From JBCBZH01 sp039815415 (GTDB taxonomy: Bacteria > Bacteroidota > Rhodothermia > Rhodothermales > Rubricoccaceae): DNA of 50,817 nt. Below are positions 31,175-38,247 of this stretch, piece by piece (within the stretch, counting starts at the first letter, position 1; each line of letters opens with the position of its first letter). The stretch covers positions 1 to 50,817 of the forward strand of contig JBCBZH010000002.1 of the NCBI GenBank assembly GCA_039815415.1, read 5' to 3'. The notes below the pieces were generated by a model. The model was given only the letters and a program-made list of their open reading frames with translations, was not told the DNA's origin and did no database searches. Both the position numbers and the translations under genes were made by a program.

Positions 31175-32017
31175 ATGTCCAGTCTATTCGCCAAGCGCTT
31201 CGGTCACCTACGCCAGCTCGATGGCGCGGAGGTGCGCGCACGTTTCGGAGCCAAGGTGAAGCGTGGACTATCGTGGCGCCGGAACGTGCGGCAGGCCGCA
31301 TACGCGCTGGATGCGTATGCGCTGTCGCCCTATGACGCTCCGTACATCGAAAATCCCGAAGTGGGGGCCGTCAACCTTCAGTCGAAGCTGTACCGGGTGC
31401 AGCGTGGTGGGCCGTTCGAGCCATACGACGTGGACCTCATCAACCGGGCCGCCGGGACGCTCCTCGGCGACGCGAAGACCGTATTCGAGGCGGGCTCCGG
31501 GACAGGGATGTTTGCGGCGTTGGCTGCTGAGAAAGGCCTCGACGTAACGGCTTCCGAGTTCGATGCCCCGACGCGGCAGTGGGCCGAGGCCAATCGCGCC
31601 CATTCCAACATCAGGTACTGCGAGACGTGGCTCCAGGACGTGGAGGCCGACGCGTACGATCTCAGTGTGGCCTTTGAGGTGGTGGAGCACGTCGCCAACT
31701 ATCCGACGTTTCTGCGCGAGCTGGCGCGCATCGCACCGCGATCCATCGTCTCCACGCCGAACAAGGCGCGCTCGGCGTTCGACGAGATCGCCAGCCCGCC
31801 GGTGTTCCGCCAGCACGTCCGGGAGTGGACGGCTGGGGAATTCTACTGGGTGCTCCGATGCTTCTGGGACGAGGTCCAGCTCTGGACCATCCCCGACATC
31901 CAGACGCACATGAAGCGCCTTGCAGCAGACGCTGCGTACCACCCGCCTGTAGAGCGGCAGGGCCTTCTGAGCCGAGACCAGGTCATGATTGCAGTCTGCA
32001 ACCGGCCTCGGCGGTAA
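31175..32017 (+). CDS. SAM-dependent methyltransferase (class I)
   Basis: 280 aa. The SAM-binding motif is VFEAGSGTGMFAALAAEKG (about 108-126). The acidic residue ending strand 2 is in TASEFD, and VAFEVVEHVANYPTFLRELA corresponds to motif III of methyltransferase-11 type proteins. The N-terminal 95 residues contain SKLYRVQRGGPFEPYDVDLI, typical of glycan or lipid-linked methyltransferases. Substrate unknown. The gene stands between two hairpin-flanked units. Confidence 0.85.
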   Translation: MSSLFAKRFGHLRQLDGAEVRARFGAKVKRGLSWRRNVRQAAYALDAYALSPYDAPYIENPEVGAVNLQSKLYRVQRGGPFEPYDVDLINRAAGTLLGDAKTVFEAGSGTGMFAALAAEKGLDVTASEFDAPTRQWAEANRAHSNIRYCETWLQDVEADAYDLSVAFEVVEHVANYPTFLRELARIAPRSIVSTPNKARSAFDEIASPPVFRQHVREWTAGEFYWVLRCFWDEVQLWTIPDIQTHMKRLAADAAYHPPVERQGLLSRDQVMIAVCNRPRR

Positions 32018-32031
32018 GGGCGAGCTGGCGA

Positions 32032-32343
32032 CTACAGGATATCGGGCTCCATGAGGCCGTCCAGCTCGATCTCCACGCCGCCGATGCGGTCGGCCACGAG
32101 GTTGTAGACAAAACCGTACACCCAGCCCATCACGAATCCTCCTATCACGCCCATGATGGGGTACATGATCATCATCATGAGGCCGACGCCGACGCCCATG
32201 CCGCCGAACTCGTCCATGGTGCCTCCCATGACGACCAGCATGCATCCGGCGGGGACGGCGAGCAGGAGCATGATCGCCCCCGTGATGACGGCGTAGATCT
32301 TGGCGAGCGAGACCGGCTCGATGCGGCGGACGGTGGTGACCAT
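32032..32343 (-). CDS. Small membrane protein (DUF3566-like)
   Basis: 103 aa, two to three helices rich in Gly and Met (AKIYAVITGAIMLLLAVPAG, GVGVGLMMMIMYPIMGVIGG). It ends with the conserved-looking FVYNLVADRIGGVEIELD. This pattern is shared by DUF3566-type and related bacterial membrane proteins of unknown function. Confidence 0.7.
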   Translation of the reverse strand: MVTTVRRIEPVSLAKIYAVITGAIMLLLAVPAGCMLVVMGGTMDEFGGMGVGVGLMMMIMYPIMGVIGGFVMGWVYGFVYNLVADRIGGVEIELDGLMEPDIL

Positions 32344-32402
32344 GACAGAGAGGGGAAACGTGAAGGCTCAGTCTAGGCCCGCCCGGCTTTCCGTACAAGA
32401 AA

Positions 32403-32431
32403 ACGCCAGCTCGAGGGCGTCGAGCTGGCGT
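32403..32431 (-). terminator. Intrinsic terminator built from the iterated word
   Basis: Perfect 12-bp arms ACGCCAGCTCGA (32403-32414) and TCGAGCTGGCGT (32420-32431) with loop GGGCG. Read on the minus strand the stem is followed by a T-rich run (TTTTCTTG, counting the last stem T), 22 bp after the stop of the gene ending at 32453. This is the clearest terminator of the window. Confidence 0.8.
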
Positions 32432-32452
32432 CAAAAGGGAAGCCGGTGAGCG

Positions 32453-33160
32453 CTACTGGGCCGTGATGTGGATCACCACCCCAGGCTGCGGGCTGAACTC
32501 CATCTGCAGCATCTCGCGTGTCTCGGCGTCCACGCGGTAGGTGAACCGGGGACGATTGCTCTCGACCTCAACCTCCTGGATCACCCACACAGTTCGCTCG
32601 GCGCCGTTGTGTGTGAGAGCCTCTGTGTTCATCACCGTGAGCTGGGTGTCGGAACGGTCTCCGTCTCCCTCGATCTGGGTGTAGGTGGCGACGTACCCTT
32701 CCTCGAAGGGAAGCGACTGCGTGATGCGCCGAGTGATTCCTGGCCCGAAGTCGGCCTCCGTCAGCTCGACGTCAACCTCTCGGGTCTCACTGCCTTCGAC
32801 ATCAGTGCCGGTGGCACGACCGTCGGCGAACGTCAGCTCCTTGAACTCGTTGGGCTCGGTCTGGGTGCCGTAGACAGGAGACAGCGACGGCCAGGCGACG
32901 ACGGTGGAGTCGGTCTGGTTGGCGCCCGCCATCGGGATCATCACCTTCGAGGTCATCACGAGGTGTCCATCGATGAGGGCCTCCGTGGTGCTGATGGTGC
33001 CAATGTCTTGAAGCTGCGGCGTTACCATCTGGACGATGTACTCGCCACTCTGCACAGGCGCTTCCACGAGGGCATCGGAGCCGGGCTGGAGAACAGTTTG
33101 CGCCGCGACGGGTGTCGTGAGGAGGGCGAGGGCCGGAAGAACGAATCGGGTGAAGGTCAT
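32453..33160 (-). CDS. Secreted protein of DUF3108-like type
   Basis: 235 aa from the ATG at 33160, with a signal peptide (MTFTRFVLPALALLTTPVAAQ). The remainder is beta-rich and ends VIQEVEVESNRPRFTYRVDAETREMLQMEFSPQPG-like strands, which resemble DUF3108 proteins thought to bind lipids in the periplasm. A clear terminator follows on this strand. Confidence 0.65.
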   Translation of the reverse strand: MTFTRFVLPALALLTTPVAAQTVLQPGSDALVEAPVQSGEYIVQMVTPQLQDIGTISTTEALIDGHLVMTSKVMIPMAGANQTDSTVVAWPSLSPVYGTQTEPNEFKELTFADGRATGTDVEGSETREVDVELTEADFGPGITRRITQSLPFEEGYVATYTQIEGDGDRSDTQLTVMNTEALTHNGAERTVWVIQEVEVESNRPRFTYRVDAETREMLQMEFSPQPGVVIHITAQ

Positions 33161-33210
33161 TGAGCCGGGTGTCAGAGAATGGACAGCCCTACGGAATGAC
33201 CTGGGGCGGG

Positions 33211-34398
33211 TTACACAGCATGGACGAACGTCGGAGCGCCCGTCGGGACCGTCCGGGCGTCTTCCGGCAGCTCGATGGCGGGCAACGGGCTGGCGATTCC
33301 TTCTGGGAGCGGATTTGGCTCGGCCCACAGCGTTCCGCGTGTGGTGCGCATCACCACATGGTCGCCAGCTCGGCCTAGCACGTAGTCGCGCGTGAGAGGC
33401 ACCTTGCCGTCAGGTGTGTCGAGGACATAGGCGGGGACGCCGAAGCCGGATGTGTGCCCTCGGAGCGTTTGCATCAGGGCCATGCCGGTCTCGATGGACG
33501 TCCGCAGGTGCGCCGTGCCCCCGATGAGCTGCGCTTGGTAGAGGTAGTACGGTCGGACGCGCGCCGCCACGAGTCGCTCGGATAGCTCGCGCAACGTGCT
33601 GGCGTCGTCGTTGATGCCCGCCAGAAGAACCGTCTGGTTGCCGACCGGGACACCTGCATCGGCCAGTCGCTCACACGCCTCTATGGCTTCCAGCGTCAGC
33701 TCGCGGGGGTGGTTGAAGTGGGTGTTCAGCCAGACCGGGTGGTGGGCGCGCAGCACATCGCACAGGGCCTCTGTAATGCGAAACGGATTCACCACCGGCA
33801 GGCGGCTCCCGATGCGGACGATCTCGACGTGGGGGATGGCTCGCAACTCACCGAGGAGCCATGCGATGTTGTCGTCCGAGAAGACGAGCGGGTCGCCGCC
33901 GGTGAGGAGGACGTCGCGGATCTCCGGGTGGGCGGCGAGGTACGCCAGCCCGTCGCGCAGTTCGTCCTTGCGCATCATGAAGTCGGCGTCGCCGACCATG
34001 CGTTTGCGGAGGCAGTAGCGGCAGTAGACGGCGCACTCAGACGTGATGCAGAACGCCACCTTGTCCGGGTAGTTGTGGACGAGGTTCTTCACGGGGCTGT
34101 GCCCGACCTCGTCCAACGGATCCACCACGCCCACAATGTCGGGCTCCACCTCGGCCCGCTGTGGGACGAGCTGGCGGCGAATGGGATCGTTCAGATCCAC
34201 GGGATCCATCAGGCTGGCCGAGTAGGGCGTCAAAGCCCACTTAAACACGCCTCGCGTGGCCTCGATGGCGTCGCGCTCGCTGGCCGTTGGTTGGATGTAG
34301 CGCTCCAGCGTGTCCACGTCCCGGACGCGGCGGCGCATCTGCCAGCGCCAGTCGGTCCACTCGGCCTGGCTGGCGTTGTGCTGGGGGCGAGCGGTCAT
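33211..34398 (-). CDS. kamA: Lysine 2,3-aminomutase (radical SAM)
   Basis: 395 aa, typical for KamA. Residues C122, C126 and C129 (SECAVYCRYCLRKRM) bind the 4Fe-4S cluster that cleaves SAM. GGDPLVFSDDNI, RIGSRLPVVNPFRIT and HFNHPRELT are core blocks, and PLP should be held by the Lys in DTPDGKVPL. The enzyme turns L-lysine into beta-lysine. No ablB acetyltransferase or lysine fermentation genes adjoin. An EF-P modifying (EpmB) role is less likely because EpmB is shorter. Beta-lysine made as a compatible solute or for other use is inference. Confidence 0.92.
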   Translation of the reverse strand: MTARPQHNASQAEWTDWRWQMRRRVRDVDTLERYIQPTASERDAIEATRGVFKWALTPYSASLMDPVDLNDPIRRQLVPQRAEVEPDIVGVVDPLDEVGHSPVKNLVHNYPDKVAFCITSECAVYCRYCLRKRMVGDADFMMRKDELRDGLAYLAAHPEIRDVLLTGGDPLVFSDDNIAWLLGELRAIPHVEIVRIGSRLPVVNPFRITEALCDVLRAHHPVWLNTHFNHPRELTLEAIEACERLADAGVPVGNQTVLLAGINDDASTLRELSERLVAARVRPYYLYQAQLIGGTAHLRTSIETGMALMQTLRGHTSGFGVPAYVLDTPDGKVPLTRDYVLGRAGDHVVMRTTRGTLWAEPNPLPEGIASPLPAIELPEDARTVPTGAPTFVHAV

Positions 34399-34487
34399 GG
34401 TCAGGAGAGAATCAGGGTTTGGTCAGGGTGTCGCCGAAGGGTCGCACGATCCTGAGCGTTCTGCAATGACTCGCCAGCTCGTTCTCG

Positions 34488-35048
34488 ATGTTCCATCGAT
34501 TCCTCCTACTCACATTCGCCGTTGGACTCGTTCCAGCTGCCGTGGCTCAGGGCGGCGAGCGCCACCCCGGGTGCGACAGCCCGGAAGCTCGCCAGTTCGA
34601 TTTCTGGGCTGGAGACTGGGATGTGCAGAGCCGGGTTCGGACCCCATCGGGAGAGTGGTTTGAATCCACGCAGGAATGGACGGCCCAGGAGGTCGTCGGA
34701 GGCTGTGTGTTCATCGACTTCGCGGATGGTGACTTCTTCGGCCCAGATACGCGGCTTCAGGGCATGGGCACGCGCTACTACAATCCGCAGACGCAGGAGT
34801 GGACCATCACCTGGATCAGCACCGGCGCTCCGGGGCAGTGGGGCTCCTGGACGGGCACGTTCTCGTCAGAGGAGGAGGCCACCTTCATCAGCGAGACAGA
34901 AACGCCCAGCGGAACGATGTGGTCGCGCATCTGGTGGTCCGAGTTGACACATGACTCTGCGCACTGGGAACATGCCGTGTCTCAGGATGGCGAGACGTGG
35001 CAGACCACCTGGGTGATGGAGCTGACGCGGAAAGATTCCGGGTTCTAG
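34488..35048 (+). CDS. Secreted DUF1579-like protein
   Basis: 186 aa with a signal peptide (MFHRFLLLTFAVGLVPAAVAQ). EARQFDFWAGDWDVQSRVRTPSGEW and the regularly spaced Trp residues (TITWISTGAPGQWGSWTG, WSRIWWSELTHDSAHWEHA) match the lipocalin-like DUF1579 group of secreted proteins. Function unknown. Its TAG stop shares the palindrome CTAG (35045-35048) with the stop of the convergent gene. Confidence 0.8.
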   Translation: MFHRFLLLTFAVGLVPAAVAQGGERHPGCDSPEARQFDFWAGDWDVQSRVRTPSGEWFESTQEWTAQEVVGGCVFIDFADGDFFGPDTRLQGMGTRYYNPQTQEWTITWISTGAPGQWGSWTGTFSSEEEATFISETETPSGTMWSRIWWSELTHDSAHWEHAVSQDGETWQTTWVMELTRKDSGF

Positions 35049-35281
35049 GCTCCCTTGCTGCGTTGGACGTACGGGTAGCGCCGAAACTCCTTGAGAACGC
35101 TCGGGTCCTTCGTGATCTCGAACGTCTCTTTGCAGGCTGCGCACTTGAATATGATCTCGCGGGGCGTGCCTGAAGCCCCATTCAGAATGGCGAACCAGCC
35201 ACCCACGTTGAACTTCAGGTCTGCCCGCGTGGCGTGATGGTAGCGGTCGTGGCCACAGGAGCAGGTGGGGAGCAGTGCCAT
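35045..35281 (-). CDS. Small putative zinc-binding protein
   Basis: 78 aa. CSCGHDRYHH near the start and FKCAACKETFEI near the middle give two Cys pairs suited to a zinc ribbon, with GGWFAILNGASG between them. No signal peptide. I know no characterised relative. It converges on, and overlaps by 4 bp, the preceding gene. Confidence 0.65.
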   Translation of the reverse strand: MALLPTCSCGHDRYHHATRADLKFNVGGWFAILNGASGTPREIIFKCAACKETFEITKDPSVLKEFRRYPYVQRSKGA

Positions 35282-35346
35282 GGCTCAGGGTACCCGTGCG
35301 AGGCTCTCGGGTTCGCACGCAGACCATGGATTCCCAGTTCAGGGTG

Positions 35347-35387
35347 TCGCCAGCTCGAGGGGGACAGCGCGGCCGTCGAACTGGTGA
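35347..35387 (-). terminator. Degenerate inverted pair after the histidine kinase gene
   Basis: TCGCCAGCTCGA (35347-35358) and TCGAACTGGTGA (35376-35387) pair at 10 of 12 positions with a 17-nt loop, directly after the kinase stop on the minus strand. Confidence 0.4.
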
Positions 35388-35390
35388 TCC

Positions 35391-36875
35391 TCAGTCTGTG
35401 CCCGACGGTGAGGAGATGACCTGAGGGTCTTCAGGGAGAAGATCGGAGGCGGGGAGCCGGACCCGGAACAGAGCGCCGCCGCCGGTGGCGTCTTCGAGAT
35501 CGATCTGGCCGTCATACCCGGACACCACCACTTCATAGGCGAGCGAGAGCCCCAGCCCGGTCCCGCTGCCGGTCGGCTTGGTGGTGAAGAACGGTTCGAA
35601 CACACGCGCTCGGTCCTCTGCCGGGATGCCGGGGCCGGTGTCGGCCACCTCAATGCAGACCTGGTCCTCGCTGTCACGTCCGGTGCGGACGGTGACGCGG
35701 TGGGCACGGCCGCCGTGATCGTGGACGGCGTCGAAGGCGTTGTGGAGCAGGGTGCGAAGCACGCGTGCAAGGTCCTCGCTGTCAGCCAGGAGTGCGCCTG
35801 CCTCCGGGGACAACGCCAGCCCGACGTCGCAGGCGAGCGTCGGGAGTCGGAGGCGTGCGGCTTCGAGAGCCTCATGGACGTGGCGTTCTACGAACAGGTT
35901 GACATCCAGCAGGCGGCGCCCCTCGGTGCCGCGTCCGCGCTGGGCGTGCTCGGCAAGGCCTCGCACGATGGCGTCAGCGCGGTGGGCGTGAGCGCGGATC
36001 CGAACGGCGTTCTCCTCGATGTCGATCAAGGCTGCACTGGCGTCGTGGGCCTCTGTCGAGCTGGCGTCAAGCGCGTCCCGCGCGTCTTCGGCAAGCGAGG
36101 CGTTGAGGTCGGAGAAGTTGAGGATGAAGTTGAGCGGGTTCTTCAGCTCATGCGCCAGCCCGGAGGCGATGCGCCCCAGCCCGGCCATCTTCTCTTCCTG
36201 AACGAGCCGAGCCTGCGTGGCTTGCAGGTCCGCCAGTGCGTCCGACAGGGCCGCCGTGGTTGCCTCCTGCCGTCGCGACTGGACGAACGAGCGCCGTGCA
36301 TAGCGCTCCAGTGAGTAGCTGGCAAAGGCACCGGCGAGCAACGCTGAGGTCTCGAACAGCAGGCTGTTGAACAGGATTGGGAGAGGCGTATCGACGGTGA
36401 CAGCCGCTCCCACATACGCGATCACAATCACCAGCCCGACGGCTGTGGCAAGGACGAAACGCAGGCGCAGAAGGATGTGGACATAGACCAGCACCAGCAC
36501 CAGGCCGATGTAGTAGTCGTAATACCCGGCCACAGCACCCGAGACCGGGATCATGGCGACGATCGCCAGCCCGCCGAAGAGCCCGGTTGCCGCCATCGTG
36601 GCCTGGAAGTGGCGGCGGAAGGCAGGCGTGAAGGTGAAGGCAAAGATGCCGAGTGACACCACGCACATCACCACGCGGATAAGCCGGATCTGGGATGCGG
36701 ATTCCGGAGCGAGTGCAGGGTCCAGAATCCCAAACACCGCGAACTGGGAGATCGCCAGCAGGATGGACGCCCGGACCAGCAGCACCGACCGCTCCACGTG
36801 GTCGCTGAGGAAGTCCGCCTCGAGCTGAGGCGAGGTGAAGCGGAGCGTGACCGGGTGAAAGCGTCCGTCGACCAT
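35391..36875 (-). CDS. Sensor histidine kinase (orphan)
   Basis: 494 aa from the ATG at 36875; longer starts to 36956 are possible. Six or so membrane helices occupy about 30-190, followed by a coiled linker (SRRQEATTAALSDALADLQA). The H-box has H242 in SGLAHELKNPLNFILNFSDL, the N-box is RTLLHNAFDAVHDHG, and the G-boxes are ADTGPGIPAEDRARVFEPFF and GSGTGLGLSLAYEVV. No response regulator gene adjoins, so its partner lies elsewhere. Confidence 0.92.
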   Translation of the reverse strand: MVDGRFHPVTLRFTSPQLEADFLSDHVERSVLLVRASILLAISQFAVFGILDPALAPESASQIRLIRVVMCVVSLGIFAFTFTPAFRRHFQATMAATGLFGGLAIVAMIPVSGAVAGYYDYYIGLVLVLVYVHILLRLRFVLATAVGLVIVIAYVGAAVTVDTPLPILFNSLLFETSALLAGAFASYSLERYARRSFVQSRRQEATTAALSDALADLQATQARLVQEEKMAGLGRIASGLAHELKNPLNFILNFSDLNASLAEDARDALDASSTEAHDASAALIDIEENAVRIRAHAHRADAIVRGLAEHAQRGRGTEGRRLLDVNLFVERHVHEALEAARLRLPTLACDVGLALSPEAGALLADSEDLARVLRTLLHNAFDAVHDHGGRAHRVTVRTGRDSEDQVCIEVADTGPGIPAEDRARVFEPFFTTKPTGSGTGLGLSLAYEVVVSGYDGQIDLEDATGGGALFRVRLPASDLLPEDPQVISSPSGTD

Positions 36876-37300
36876 GGGCAAGGAGGGCGGTCCGAAACGT
36901 ACGCGGTGGTCCCTGGCTCGACCAAACATCGCCAGCTCGAGCCTGCTACAACGCACCGTCAGGTGAAGAGAGACGAGGCCTCTGTGCCGTCCTACCTGCC
37001 CCTGCCTGTGCAGCAGGGTTGGTCCCTGTCATCCTGAACGGAGTGAAGGATCTCCTGGTAGTGCTGCGTCGCGCCTCATCCGATCGCTCGCCATCCGGCT
37101 ACGAGATCCTTCGCATTCGCTCAGTATGACTTATTCTGAGGGATTCGAGCTAGGCCTTAACGGCCCTGCTGTCTGCGCAGGGATCGACTCTGGCAGGCAT
37201 TCCCTTGTCTGCTTGATCGCTACCTACAGCATCGCATGTTCAGACAGACGCTGAACGGGGTCGAGCTGGCGAGATCGGTCTCCGTGGTTCGGGAGAGGAT
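36876..37300. other. 425-bp gap with repeats
   Basis: No gene supported. It holds TCGCCAGCTCGA (36929-36940), the second REP-like element (37027-37130) and TCGAGCTGGCGA (37261-37272). The two copies of the word are inverted and flank the REP element at about 320 bp spacing. Confidence 0.7.
37027..37130. repeat. REP/MITE-like palindromic element, second copy
   Basis: TGTCATCCTGAAC (37027-37039) and GCTCAGTATGAC (37119-37130) are inverted termini. The inner GGAGTGAAGGATCT is identical to the element at 249-391, and AGATCCTTCGC near the right end is its inverted partner. Confidence 0.7.
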
Positions 37301-38197
37301 CTACTGGCTTGTGCAGTCCTCGCCGAAGTTTGGGCGCTCGAACGGCGTCCGCTGCAGCTCGTCGATGGTGGGTACCCAGCTGGTCTGAACGGAATACGCC
37401 GAGCCGACGAATCCAAAGCCGTTCTCCACGTTCGTGAGCACTTCCGGCTGAATCAGAAGCTCCGGATCATTCGCGGCGGCCAGCGGGAGGCGCCAGCCTT
37501 CACTCGCGACCTCTCCCCGGACGGTGAGTCGAAGCAGAGCCGTTGGGAACTCGATGCGGAAGGCATTGGGCTCTGTGTCCTCATCCAGCCGGAGCATCAT
37601 TTGCCATCCGAACTCAGCCGGTTCCGATGTACCTGGGAAGGGAACCTGAAGCGAGTCGCGGTTGCAGTTGCCGTCCTCGAAGAAGTAGGTCAGCGTCGGA
37701 TTGTTGAGTTGAGGGGCGCCAGGCCAGAAGAGCGGGTACGTCGCCTCGGCAGCGGTCAGCCTCGTGGTCTGAAGGATCGGCTCCACCAGGGGCGGCAGCG
37801 GCACCAGCGCGGAAACCTCGCCGCCGCCGTCCGACGGGATGACGCGGAAGACGTGGCGGCTCTCAAAGTTGGGCCGGAGGTCTGCGGTGAACACGTGTCC
37901 GATGGCACCGCCGGGGTAGGTGACTACAGAATCGCGCCATATGGTCTCTGCACCCGTCGTCAGGTCCACCGATCGAACGTCCACACCGAGCGGATCGCGG
38001 CTTCCGAGACTCAACGTGTCGGTAATGGGGACCACACGGACGAACTGCTGGTCGCTGCCCGGGTCGAAGGCCCCCCAGAGGGTATACGTCTCTTCGAGAG
38101 CGTCTGGCCTGGGGATGGACTCGTCGCACGCAGTGAGCGAGCTGGCGACGTAAACGAGCGCCAGCCCGAGGGCGATGCGAGAAAGCAATGCGGCCAT
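37301..38197 (-). CDS. DUF4249-like lipoprotein, TonB-receptor partner
   Basis: 298 aa from the ATG at 38197. Lipoprotein signal MAALLSRIALGLALVYVASS, then LTAC. The mature part is beta-rich, with a loop holding Cys in FFEDGNCNRDS and a final EDCTSQ. It follows the TonB-dependent receptor gene by 50 bp on the same strand, the usual arrangement of receptor plus surface lipoprotein in Bacteroidota. The DUF4249 assignment is tentative. Confidence 0.7.
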   Translation of the reverse strand: MAALLSRIALGLALVYVASSLTACDESIPRPDALEETYTLWGAFDPGSDQQFVRVVPITDTLSLGSRDPLGVDVRSVDLTTGAETIWRDSVVTYPGGAIGHVFTADLRPNFESRHVFRVIPSDGGGEVSALVPLPPLVEPILQTTRLTAAEATYPLFWPGAPQLNNPTLTYFFEDGNCNRDSLQVPFPGTSEPAEFGWQMMLRLDEDTEPNAFRIEFPTALLRLTVRGEVASEGWRLPLAAANDPELLIQPEVLTNVENGFGFVGSAYSVQTSWVPTIDELQRTPFERPNFGEDCTSQ

Positions 38198-38247
38198 ACG
38201 AGCAAGTGGGGAGGGCAGAGGGAAGCTGGATGTCAGGAAGAGGCGTC

